Source: Cyanobium sp. FGCU6 (lineage in GTDB: Bacteria; Cyanobacteriota; Cyanobacteriia; PCC-6307; Cyanobiaceae). Taken from it: a DNA stretch of 64,000 nucleotides. The notes beneath the pieces were generated by a model. The model saw only the letters and a program-made list of their open reading frames with translations. It searched no databases and had not been told where the DNA came from. The stretch covers positions 283,884 through 347,883 of the forward strand of contig JANWUR010000002.1 of NCBI GenBank assembly GCA_024958655.1, given 5' to 3'. Positions 43,593 through 50,419 of the stretch are shown one piece after another. A program made the position numbers and the translations under genes. How positions within the stretch are numbered: the stretch's first letter is position 1; every line of letters starts with the position of its first letter.

Positions 43593-44045
43593 TCATTCCC
43601 CTCGCTGATCGGTCTCCAGCCGAAGCTCCTGCACCGACCCGATCCCCAGGGGCTTTGCGGCTTGCTGCATCCGCCCATCGAAGCTGGCCAGCCGGGTGCA
43701 GCGGCTGTGCAGCGCCACCGCCAGATGCAAGGCGTCACCCGCGCGCAGGCCGAGGCCCGGATCCTGGAGCAGCTCGGCCGCCTGGCGAAAGCGAGCGCGA
43801 TCGAGGGAACGAAGTTCCACCCCGCCCCGCAGCAGGCGCTCGAACTGCTCCCCAGCCGCCTGGCGTGCTGTTGAACTAAGGCCGTGATGGCGCTGCTTCA
43901 TTCCCAGGGCGCTGTGGGTTTCGGTGATCAGCCAATCGCTGCTGATCAGGGGTTCGCGCGATTGCCCAAACCAGTCGAGGGCTTGGGCACTGCGCTCTTC
44001 CGGGGTCAGCAGCGCCACCACCACGCTGGTGTCGAGATAGATCAT
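43593..44045 (-). CDS. vapC: VapC-type PIN toxin
   Basis: This 150-residue PIN protein has MIYLDTSVVVALLTPE (first Asp), WLITETHSALGM (Glu), GLRAGDALHLAVAL (Asp pair) and LASFDGRM (last Asp). All four acidic metal ligands are visible, so RNase activity is expected. ATG 44045 is used; a GTG at 44072 with an upstream GAGGAG is possible. It follows an AbrB-fold antitoxin gene. Confidence 0.85.
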   Translation of the reverse strand: MIYLDTSVVVALLTPEERSAQALDWFGQSREPLISSDWLITETHSALGMKQRHHGLSSTARQAAGEQFERLLRGGVELRSLDRARFRQAAELLQDPGLGLRAGDALHLAVALHSRCTRLASFDGRMQQAAKPLGIGSVQELRLETDQRGE

Positions 44046-44058
44046 CGACGGGTCCGCG

Positions 44059-44394
44059 TCACCAGCGTTCACCGCCGCGGCACTCCTCGATCACCGAAGG
44101 GGTGAGAGGCATGGTGGCCTGAAGCTGGCGCAGATCCGTGGCCAGGGCAAAGCGATCCAGCCTGCGCCGAGGCTCCAGGCTCAGGCGGCCATCAGGTCCA
44201 ACGACGATGTCGATCTGATCGCCTTCCTGCAGTCCCGCCTGACGCAGACAATCGGCCGGGAGCCTGACCGCCAGGCTGTTGCCCCAGCGGCGGATCGCCT
44301 GCGGGAAGGGCTGGCTGGCGTCAGTGGAGCGATCCTGAGGCCTGGACTGAGTCACGGAGCGCTTTCGGCCGTTCACGGCCACCGGTAGAGACAT
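44059..44394 (-). CDS. vapB: AbrB/SpoVT-fold (VapB-type) antitoxin
   Basis: This 111-residue protein has a 25-residue basic leader, then the swapped-hairpin AbrB domain IRRWGNSLAVRLPADCLRQA and EGDQIDIVVGPDGRLSLEPR. The C-terminal helical tail would bind the PIN toxin. It precedes vapC by about 13 bases and should autoregulate. Confidence 0.85.
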   Translation of the reverse strand: MSLPVAVNGRKRSVTQSRPQDRSTDASQPFPQAIRRWGNSLAVRLPADCLRQAGLQEGDQIDIVVGPDGRLSLEPRRRLDRFALATDLRQLQATMPLTPSVIEECRGGERW

Positions 44395-44418
44395 GACTCT
44401 ACGTCCGGTTTCTGGCTC

Positions 44419-44481
44419 TCAGTGCTGCGGATGCCGCCGGCTCCAGCCAGTGATCGTGGCCTCAACGTTCTCCAGGTGCCA
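44419..44481 (-). pseudogene. Short toxin-gene tail remnant
   Basis: Minus-strand codons read LENVEATITGWSRRHPQH then stop. A similar LEHVAATITGW ends the readable part of the broken PIN gene at 46280-46627. This is a 20-codon leftover of a related cassette; it has no start. Confidence 0.4.
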
Positions 44482-44597
44482 CTGCAGTGGCCCCGGCCCT
44501 GCCGGTGACGTCTGGATGCGCGTGGCGTCGTCTGGTTCTTCGCCAGGGCCGCTTCAACGCCCGCAACCCTGGCGCACGGCTGCGGGCCCAATGCTGT

Positions 44598-44615
44598 TGT
44601 ACAGGTAGCTGGACA
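44598..44615 (+). promoter_or_regulatory. Candidate YefM operator
   Basis: TGTACA (44598-44603) and an imperfect copy TGGACA (44610-44615), 12 bases apart, lie just before the yefM ATG. TGTACA is the known core recognised by YefM-YoeB in E. coli, so this is probably the autoregulatory site. Confidence 0.6.
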
Positions 44616-44620
44616 GTGCC

Positions 44621-44911
44621 ATGCAGGTCGTCAGTTTCTCCGAGGCCCGCGAGAGCTTCAAGGCGGTGCTCGATCGCGTCGCGGCCGATGCCGACGTGAC
44701 CCTGATCCCCCGGCGCCACGCCCAGGGCGCTGTGGTGATGTCGCTCGACACCTACAACAGCCTGATGGAAACGGTGCATCTGCTCCGCTCTCCTGCCAAC
44801 GCCGCCCACCTGCAGCGCTCCCTGGAGCAGGCCGGACGCGGGGAGCTGCTGGCGCACCCCCTCATCGACACCGATCAGCTCGAGGCCGAGCCGCTCGAGG
44901 CCGGCAGCTGA
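44621..44911 (+). CDS. yefM: YefM antitoxin
   Basis: This 96-residue protein has the Phd/YefM pattern: MQVVSFSEARESFKAVLDRV, VTLIPRRHAQGAVVMSLDTY and MSLDTYNSLMETVHLLRSPA, then the C-terminal tail that wraps YoeB (LLRSPANAAHLQRSL). It is complete in length. TGTACA-type boxes precede it. The downstream yoeB frame begins within a few bases of its stop. Confidence 0.9.
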   Translation: MQVVSFSEARESFKAVLDRVAADADVTLIPRRHAQGAVVMSLDTYNSLMETVHLLRSPANAAHLQRSLEQAGRGELLAHPLIDTDQLEAEPLEAGS

Positions 44912-44915
44912 GCGG

Positions 44916-45167
44916 CTGGCCTGGACTCCCGCCGCCTGGGAGCACTATCTCTACTGGCAGGGCCACGACCGTAAACAGATGAAGCGGATCAACCAGCTGA
45001 TCCAGGACTGCCTGCGCGACGCGTCTGCGGGGATCGGCAAGCCGGAACCGCTGCGGGAGATCCTCTCGCGCTGCTGGTCGCGCCGGATCAACGACGAGCA
45101 TCGGCTCATCTACCGGCTTGAGGGAACCACACTTGTGTTCCTGGCCTGCCGTTACCACGACCGCTGA
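44916..45167 (+). CDS. yoeB: YoeB toxin lacking an obvious start codon
   Basis: The frame encodes LAWTPAAWEHYLYWQGHDRK, MKRINQLIQDCLRDA, GIGKPEPLREILSRCWSRRI and NDEHRLIYRLEG, ending in ACRYHDR. These are the full YoeB RNase core with the catalytic Glu, Arg and C-terminal His-x-Arg. No ATG, GTG or TTG precedes the conserved start in frame; CTG 44916 is the best candidate. ATG 44979 would cut off the first helix. Either a rare start with translational coupling or a lost start is implied. Confidence 0.75.
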   Translation: MAWTPAAWEHYLYWQGHDRKQMKRINQLIQDCLRDASAGIGKPEPLREILSRCWSRRINDEHRLIYRLEGTTLVFLACRYHDR

Positions 45168-45177
45168 GCGCAGCACT

Positions 45178-45351
45178 GAGAGACACGAACCGGAACCTTC
45201 TCACGGATCCAGTCATCGCACCAGGATCAATCTCCGCGCTGCTGGATTTCGCCTCATCTACGCGGTGCGTGATTGCGAAGTGCTGGTGCTGGTTGTGGCG
45301 GTGGGAAAGCGAGAGCGCAATGCTGTCTACCGCCAGGCCGATCAGCGCTGA
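45178..45351 (+). pseudogene. relE 3' half
   Basis: The frame encodes ERHEPEP, then RTRINLRAAGFRLIYAVRD, EVLVLVVAVGKR and ERNAVYRQADQR. This corresponds to the last two-thirds of RelE. The N-terminal part and an antitoxin are missing. It lies ten bases after yoeB and shows what the deleted strand of the relE at 38299 should look like. Confidence 0.75.
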
Positions 45352-45806
45352 GGCCCGCCCCCCAGGGCCGACTCCTGAATGATGCAGAGATGGGACTTCT
45401 CTGCTGTAGGCACCACATCGATATCGATTCTCTGATCAAAGGTGGTGAAGCGGGCGCCATGGTGGACGGCCAGCGCCAGCAGATAGGCGTCGGTGATCTG
45501 GCGGGGCCCCAGCAGACGCTCCCAGCGAATCAGACCGTCCTGCAGCAGGCTGATCGGCTCCGGCAGGAACCCATGGCTGGGATGGTGGCAGGCCTCGGCC
45601 AGTCGTGCAGCCACCAGGGCGGCCGGCTGCGGGTTGGGATAGGCCGGCTGAGCCATGATCCGCACCACGCCGTTTTCAGTGATCGGGCAGGTGGCCCAAC
45701 CGTGATCCAGCTCCTGCGCCAACCAACCGGTGGCGGCAGCGTGCAGCACATGTCCCTGATCCAGCAGGGCGATCAGCACGTTGATGTCCAGTAGGGCCAG
45801 GGCCAT
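45342..45806 (-). CDS. vapC: VapC-type PIN toxin
   Basis: This 154-residue PIN protein has ALLDINVLIALLDQGH (first Asp), ATCPITENGVVRIMAQ (Glu), RQITDAYLLALAVHHG (Asp) and FTTFDQRID (last Asp). The set of metal ligands is complete, so it is probably an active RNase. Its ATG overlaps the antitoxin stop as TGATG. The 3' end overlaps the convergent relE relic by ten bases. Confidence 0.9.
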   Translation of the reverse strand: MALALLDINVLIALLDQGHVLHAAATGWLAQELDHGWATCPITENGVVRIMAQPAYPNPQPAALVAARLAEACHHPSHGFLPEPISLLQDGLIRWERLLGPRQITDAYLLALAVHHGARFTTFDQRIDIDVVPTAEKSHLCIIQESALGGGPQR

Positions 45807-46057
45807 CAGAGGCCGGCCTCATCCCGCAACTGATCGATCCGCTCATTGGTCACCACCTGGCCGGCCGGGGCAGCAAAGGGTCGGAAACCGGCCACAGCCG
45901 GGGGGGATTCGCCAGCGGACAGACCCGGCGAGGCGCTGCCGTTCAACGCGGCCCGCAACAGGCGCGACACCATCTGGCCCGCTGAGGTGCCCTGGCGACG
46001 GGCCAACTCCTTGGCTGCTGCCAGCACGTCGTCTTCGATGTCCAGTGTGGTGCGCAC
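45806..46057 (-). CDS. vapB: RHH-type VapB antitoxin
   Basis: About 83 residues from GTG 46057 (TTG 46063 also possible). It begins RTTLDIEDDVLAAAKELARR, then QGTSAGQMVSRLLRAAL, the usual VapB ribbon-helix-helix of this PIN class. A Pro/Ala-rich linker and a final helix for toxin binding follow. The stop overlaps vapC as TGATG. Confidence 0.85.
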   Translation of the reverse strand: MRTTLDIEDDVLAAAKELARRQGTSAGQMVSRLLRAALNGSASPGLSAGESPPAVAGFRPFAAPAGQVVTNERIDQLRDEAGL

Positions 46058-46100
46058 GCTCAAGCCCCAACCACCGACACTCAACACTCTACATCAAGGA

Positions 46101-46120
46101 ATCAGCGCATCAGCGCATCA
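46101..46120. repeat. Tandem 8-bp repeat upstream of vapB
   Basis: ATCAGCGC occurs twice in tandem with a partial third copy (ATCA) about 40 bases before the vapB start. A VapBC operator is possible. Confidence 0.35.
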
Positions 46121-46188
46121 AGCCAGACGGGATGGGGCGCTCTCGTGATGCGTGACACGCTGGATCGCAGACCATCCATGCAGGTGGC

Positions 46189-46290
46189 ATGCCAGCCTGC
46201 AGCCTGCGCCTGCCCACGACCTGGAGCGCCGACTGGGCGAGGATGCACGCCAGCCACCGCGGCCAGCCCGTGATCGTGGCCGCCACATGC
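46189..46290 (+). pseudogene. Remnant of a CopG-type antitoxin gene
   Basis: The bases match the 5' end of the antitoxin gene at 42904 with small indels. One frame reads CSLRLP, another LERRLGEDARQ. It ends against the antisense PIN relic. Only the ribbon and first helix are represented. Confidence 0.5.
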
Positions 46291-46627
46291 TCCAGCACGA
46301 GGTTGTCGGATGTGGCCTGGGCCGCCAGCAGGCGATCGAAGGGATCACGGTGCGGCAAAGCCCAGAGGCCGCCTGGCGGGCCACGGCAGCGTTGATCGGC
46401 AGATCGACCGGCGTCAGGCGATGCAGGGCCATGGCGTAGTTCTCGACGACGGCTCTGGCGTGCTGCAGTTTGCCCAGCCTCCACTTGGTGGCGATCTCCC
46501 AGGCGGAGGCGGCGCTGACGAGGAGCGTGTTGTCGCTGTCCTCCAGGGCGTTGCGCAGCTCAGGCGAGAGCTTGTGAGGCTCCAGCAGAGCCCACAGCAG
46601 CACGTGGGTGTCGAGCAACAGCTTCAT
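46280..46627 (-). pseudogene. Frameshifted PIN (VapC) toxin
   Basis: It starts MKLLLDTHVLLWALLEPHKL and reads SAASAWEIATKWRLGKLQ, as in PIN_Sll0205-like toxins. Near 46370 the frame shifts by one base. The continuation WALPHRDPFDRLLAAQAT is in the second frame and ends LVLEHVAATITGW without a normal last strand. The toxin should be inactive while its antitoxin frame is intact. Confidence 0.8.
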
Positions 46628-46848
46628 GCGCCCCAGCGCTCCAGCGCGTCGTTGGGCAGGAGCTCAAAGAACACCCCATCGACGCTTCCCTTCAGGAAGC
46701 CGAGCTGGCGGCGGGGGCTGGGATCAAGGGGCACCAGCTGGGCGATGGGCTTGCCATGACGGGCCAGCACGATGCGTTCACCGGCCTCAACCCGGGCCAG
46801 CAAAGCCGAGAGGTGGGTCTTGGCCTCCTGAACGTTGACGTAGCGCAG
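46624..46848 (-). CDS. Phd-type antitoxin without a standard start codon
   Basis: The frame encodes LRYVNVQEAKTHLSALLARV, EAGERIVLARHGKPIAQLVP and FLKGSVDGVFFELLPNDALE, a complete 75-residue Phd/YefM-fold antitoxin. Its stop overlaps the PIN gene ATG (ATGA). Where a start codon is expected there is CTG (46846-46848), and no ATG, GTG or TTG lies between it and the in-frame stop upstream. Start use at CTG or loss of the start are both possible. Confidence 0.75.
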   Translation of the reverse strand: MRYVNVQEAKTHLSALLARVEAGERIVLARHGKPIAQLVPLDPSPRRQLGFLKGSVDGVFFELLPNDALERWGA

Positions 46849-46869
46849 ATCGATGACCTGATCTAGTTC

Positions 46870-46883
46870 AGTCTGGTCAGACT
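46870..46883. promoter_or_regulatory. Palindromic operator candidate of the Phd gene
   Basis: AGTCTGGTCAGACT is a perfect palindrome apart from its two central bases, 21 bases before the antitoxin frame. Phd-family antitoxins bind such palindromes. Confidence 0.5.
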
Positions 46884-46895
46884 AGCGGCCTGGTG

Positions 46896-47200
46896 CTACT
46901 GGGTGTGCCGAGGATCGGGCTCATCCAGGAGAGTTCCTGCTGAAGCCTTCTGCACCCGATAGCTGTAGCACAGAGCGATGGCCGTGCCGCCATCGAGCAC
47001 CCAGCCGAGCGGTGCAAGAGGTGCCAGCGTGGGCCAGAGGCGGCCAGACCCAGCTTCATGTGCCAGTAGGTCCAGGAGCGGAGCGTGGACCAACCCGGCT
47101 GGGCCCGCCAAAGCACCGCTGCCAGCAGGGGGTCGCCGAGGTCCATCACCTGGGCGATCACCCGATCGAGTTGGCGAAGCGACTCCCCGGAGATTGCCAC
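46896..47200 (-). pseudogene. AbiEii-like nucleotidyltransferase remnant
   Basis: One frame encodes RLWPTLAPLAPLGWVLDGGT then AIALCYSYR. This matches the GG-T-A-(I/L)-AL nucleotide-binding start of AbiEii-type nucleotidyltransferase toxins. The catalytic DxD strand does not follow. The preceding stretch, in another frame, may be the partner gene end. It is a short relic. Confidence 0.5.
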
Positions 47201-47418
47201 CGGATCAGCCGGGGAATATCAACAGGTCAAAGGCAAGGATTATTGGGGAGGAGTCAGTGTCTGATCAGGAAACTGCTACGAAATCAACGAGCACTCCAAG
47301 GATTATGGTCGAGTTGGAACAGTTGGCAAAGTGGTGCGACTGCGTAGACAGTCATTCAGATTTGCTCTTTCCCCAACGCTCGCCATTGTGAACCCACAAA
47401 CCCCTGCTCTGCGAGTCT

Positions 47419-48019
47419 TTGTTTTCTGCTCCTGAGATCACTAGGATTTCAATCAAAGGTTCTCAGCAAAATGACGGGCAGCGCTCGCCCCGCAATCGGC
47501 ATTCAAATACTTCGCAAGATATCAACCGCACTCCCCTCCCAGGAGATGCCAGAGCGATCTGCGAGCAGCTTGAATCACTTGCTGGAGAACTTATCAGAAA
47601 AGGTGATGCTCTAAATGCTCAGATCTGCGATGAAGGCCAGGCGCTGCTGGAGGTGGTGCAGCGCTACAGCCGCGCCCGGCGCTGGTTGCTCGCCTACGAC
47701 GACGATCGGCTCGCGCCCGCCAGCACTGAACCGGATCGCAGTCCGGAAGCTCTGGGGCTGGCGGAGACGCAGCGGGCCGGCGGAGGCGCAGCGGGCCATC
47801 GAAACGCTTCGAGCTGATCTCGCCCGCTGCGGCGAAGCCACCCGGCTGTTCGGCCAAGACAATCGCCAGGCGCTCGCCGGCATCCTCGGGGCGATCGAGC
47901 AGACCTTCGATGGCCAGCCGCTGTACCCCACCGCTCATCTACGGGCTGCCCACCTGCTCTACAAGAAACTGATGATCCGCCTGGTGATCGCCCTGCTGGA
48001 GAACTATGGGACAACATGA
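47419..48019 (+). pseudogene. Fic/DOC-family toxin remnant lacking the catalytic motif
   Basis: Two overlapping frames join near 47780. The first encodes LLEVVQRYSRARRWLLAYDD; the second encodes QRAIETLRADLARCGEATRL, GILGAIEQTFDGQPLYPTAH and LRAAHLLYK. That is the lead-in of RhuM-linked Fic proteins. Immediately after AAHLLYK the expected HPFxDGNKR catalytic loop is replaced by an unrelated 16-residue end. Its stop overlaps the next gene start (ATGA). The upstream part (47201-47418) shows nothing. Confidence 0.6.
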
Positions 48020-48747
48020 CTTCCTCCCAACCTTTCGCGCTCCGCCTGTTCGTCCCGTCCGGCATCCCGGAAGGCATGCGCATCGTGGAGAAGAGCAACT
48101 GGAGCGGCATCGGCTTTGTGGTGCCCCGCTCCCAGCTGTCGGAATTCCTCGCCCGGCCGGAAGCGCAGCGCCCCGGCGTCTACGTGCTGTTGGGGCCTGA
48201 TCCGGATGGCAGCGGCGAGCTCGCCTACATCGGCGAAGCCGATCCCCTCGGCCGTCGCCTGGAGCAGCACGCCGCCTCCCGCGATTTCTGGACCGTGGCC
48301 TTCGCCTTCACCGACAAGGACAGCCACCTCAACAAGGCCCACGGCCTGCATCTGGAGGCCCGCCTGCTGGATCTCGCCCGAGAAGCCCGCCGCATCAGGC
48401 TCGATAACCAGCAGCAGGGCCGTTCCATCTCGCAGTCGGAGGTGGAGCGGGCCGAGGCCGAGGGGTACCTCCGCGAACTGCTGCTCTGCTGCCCGGTGCT
48501 CGGCCTGCGGGTCTTCGAGCGGCCCCTGGCGCCTCCGGCAACCGCTCCCCCCACAGCGACGCCGGGGCCTGCGTCAGCCCCGGTTCTGTTCCAGCTGCGG
48601 GGGCCGGATGCCGAAGGGCGCGGCTACGAGTCTCCCGGTGACTTCACGGTGCTGGAGGGTGCCAGGGCACGCCTCGCCTTAGTGGAATCCAGCCCTGAGG
48701 CGGCAGACGATGGCGGCATGCCCATAAACTGGTCGGCAACTGGTTGA
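48016..48747 (+). CDS. GIY-YIG nuclease-family protein with truncated DUF4357-like end
   Basis: This 243-residue protein has GVYVLLGPDPDG (GIY equivalent) and ELAYIGEADPLGRRLEQHAA (YIG equivalent), then FWTVAFAFTDKDSHLNKAHG and LHLEARLLDLAREA with the catalytic Glu. After a Pro/Ala linker, GRGYESPGDFTVLEGARARL begins a DUF4357-like domain that stops early, where the next cassette starts. Such proteins are putative DNA endonucleases in mobile regions. The nuclease part looks complete. Confidence 0.8.
   Translation: MTSSQPFALRLFVPSGIPEGMRIVEKSNWSGIGFVVPRSQLSEFLARPEAQRPGVYVLLGPDPDGSGELAYIGEADPLGRRLEQHAASRDFWTVAFAFTDKDSHLNKAHGLHLEARLLDLAREARRIRLDNQQQGRSISQSEVERAEAEGYLRELLLCCPVLGLRVFERPLAPPATAPPTATPGPASAPVLFQLRGPDAEGRGYESPGDFTVLEGARARLALVESSPEAADDGGMPINWSATG
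48727..48744. promoter_or_regulatory. Direct-repeat operator candidate of the phd-vapC pair
   Basis: AACTGGT occurs at 48727-48733 and 48738-48744, 11 bases apart, about one helical turn, and just before the antitoxin ATG. Confidence 0.45.
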
Positions 48748-48756
48748 AACTCCGCC

Positions 48757-48996
48757 ATGCGCAGCGTCGGCGCGTTCGAGGCCAAGACCCACCTCGCTGC
48801 CCTGCTGGACGCGGTAGTGGCTGGCGAGCAGATCACGATCACCCGCCACGGGCGTCCCGTAGCCAGGCTCGTGCCGCCTGACGATCAGGTTCGGCCGGAT
48901 GTGGCCGACACCATCAAGCGCTTGCGGGCCTTCAGCGCGGGTCAGCGCCTGGGAGGTCTCTCCTGGCGCGAGCTGCGCGATCAAGGCCGGCCATGA
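48757..48996 (+). CDS. Phd/YefM-fold (VapB-type) antitoxin
   Basis: This 79-residue protein has SVGAFEAKTHLAALLDAVVA, GEQITITRHGRPVARLVPPD and an acidic then basic tail ending LSWRELRDQGRP, the common antitoxin of class-II PIN toxins. The stop overlaps the toxin ATG by ATGA. A pair of AACTGGT repeats upstream is the likely operator. Confidence 0.9.
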   Translation: MRSVGAFEAKTHLAALLDAVVAGEQITITRHGRPVARLVPPDDQVRPDVADTIKRLRAFSAGQRLGGLSWRELRDQGRP

Positions 48997-49436
48997 CACC
49001 ACCGGCCGAACGCCCCGATGCGGGCGATCTGGTGCTGGATGTGTCGCTCAGCTGCGCCTGGTGCTTCGCCGATGAAGCCAGTGAGGCCGCCTGGGCGATC
49101 CTGTCGCGCCTGCAGACATCCGAGGCGCACGTGCCCTCGCTCTGGTTGTGGGAAACCGCCAACGTGCTGATTCAGGCCGAACGCCGGGGCCGGATCACCG
49201 CCGCCGCCATGCGCTCCTTCCTCGGCCTGCTCGAAGGCCTGCCGATCCGCATCGACCACGCCGGCACCACCACCATCTGGCACGACACCCTGGCCCTGGC
49301 CCGTGCCCACCGGCTGACGTCTTACGACGCGGCCTATCTGGAGCTGGCCCTGCGCCTCGGACTTCCCCTGGCCAGCCGCGATCAGGCCCTGCAGGCCGCC
49401 GCCGGAAGCGAAGGCGTGCCGCTGCTGCCCACCTGA
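48993..49436 (+). CDS. vapC: VapC-type PIN toxin
   Basis: This 147-residue PIN protein has DLVLDVSLSCAWCFADEAS (first Asp), VPSLWLWETANVLIQAER (Glu), HRLTSYDAAYLELALRLG (Asp) and LASRDQALQAAA (last Asp). All acidic ligands are present. It is complete and probably active, coupled to its antitoxin by ATGA. Its stop overlaps the ATG of the Fic remnant (TGATG). Confidence 0.9.
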   Translation: MTPPAERPDAGDLVLDVSLSCAWCFADEASEAAWAILSRLQTSEAHVPSLWLWETANVLIQAERRGRITAAAMRSFLGLLEGLPIRIDHAGTTTIWHDTLALARAHRLTSYDAAYLELALRLGLPLASRDQALQAAAGSEGVPLLPT

Positions 49437-49600
49437 TGGCCAGGCAAGCCAACCCTGACGCCCCCTACGCCCCGCCGCTCACGCTCACCCCGGGGTTGCT
49501 CAGCCAGGTGGCCGGCATCGCCGAGGCCCTGGGCCGCTGGAGCGCTCGCCAGGACGCGCAGCCATCACCGCGCCTGCGCCGCGACAACCGCCTCCACCCC
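49436..49600 (+). pseudogene. N-terminal remnant of a Fic-family protein
   Basis: From ATG 49436 the frame reads PYAPPLTLTPGLLSQVAGIA and EALGRWSAR, then LRRDNRLHP. This matches the N-terminal region of filamentation-type Fic proteins (a P-P-[FL]-T-[IL]-TP start and an LRRxNR end). Nothing of the catalytic domain follows. It marks the right edge of the toxin-antitoxin island. Confidence 0.6.
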
Positions 49601-49617
49601 CTTGAGACCGCCAAGGC

Positions 49618-50340
49618 TCAGGGTGAACCTGGCAGGGCCGGGGCCCTGGGCGGCGGCGGACACCGCATCTCGCTCCAGTTGCAGGCTCCGAGAAACGTTT
49701 TCTGCCAGCTGAGCGGAATCGTGAGCAGATCGCGGCTGCCGGTGATGCCCTGCAGCGTGAACAGAACGGCCGCCAGCACACTGGCACTCACGTGCAGACG
49801 GCGCAGGCGCGGCTCCCTGAGGATCTCCGGCCGGGCACCCAGCGAAAACAGCATCAGCCCCACCACGGCCACACCGGCCCAGTAATGGGAGGTCCAGAAC
49901 TCAGTGCTGAGCGGGTTGTCACTGACGCGATACACCTCTGGCTGGGCGCCCAGACCCAGGACTCCGATCCAGGTGAGCAGGGCGAAGCACAGCCGGTAGG
50001 CCCTGGCCCTGACCCGCCACAGAGCCACCAGCGAGACAACCGTGCCCATCACCACCAGCAGCAGCGTCAGGGCCCGGGTGGGGCCGCCCTCAAAACTGCC
50101 GGGAGCCGCCTTGGTGGCGATCACCACCGTGAGGGCGACGAGCACGATCCCCACCACGGCCGCCGCCAGCCAGCTGCCCAGATCGGCGTGATCCCGACCG
50201 GTGCTGGCAGGGAGCTTGGCCTTGTCCACCCGGCGGGAACGGGTCTGCACCCCGAGGCGGATCGTCATCCCGATCAACGGGTAGACGAGCACCACCGCCA
50301 GGGCGGGATGGAGCACCCAGAGCCAGTCGACGGTTGTCAT
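49618..50340 (-). CDS. DUF4079-family membrane protein
   Basis: This 240-residue protein has six or so hydrophobic segments: VDWLWVLHPALAVVLVYPLI, LAAAVVGIVLVALTVVIAT, LLLVVMGTVVSLVAL, YRLCFALLTWIGVLGLG, YWAGVAVVGLMLFSLGARPE and VSASVLAAVLFTLQGITGSR. The late GxQGITGxRD and the early HP resemble the cyanobacterial DUF4079 family, possibly heme or quinone related. The last 25 residues are atypical. It is the first core gene right of the island. Confidence 0.75.
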   Translation of the reverse strand: MTTVDWLWVLHPALAVVLVYPLIGMTIRLGVQTRSRRVDKAKLPASTGRDHADLGSWLAAAVVGIVLVALTVVIATKAAPGSFEGGPTRALTLLLVVMGTVVSLVALWRVRARAYRLCFALLTWIGVLGLGAQPEVYRVSDNPLSTEFWTSHYWAGVAVVGLMLFSLGARPEILREPRLRRLHVSASVLAAVLFTLQGITGSRDLLTIPLSWQKTFLGACNWSEMRCPPPPRAPALPGSP

Positions 50341-50419
50341 GGGTTCAGGGGGTCAGGAAAGCCCAGGCCATTGTGGCGCGGGCTGTCTGGCAGCCGATCA
50401 CGATCGATGAATGGCGGAC

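Noticed and set aside
37461..45205. A further ACCTTCTCAC at 45195-45204 as another arm site
   Set aside because: Single copy, inside toxin-antitoxin debris and not paired, so it is likely chance.
38000..49600. Integron-style attC sites between toxin-antitoxin cassettes
   Set aside because: Intercassette gaps are short and share no common palindromic repeat; no integron integrase was seen.
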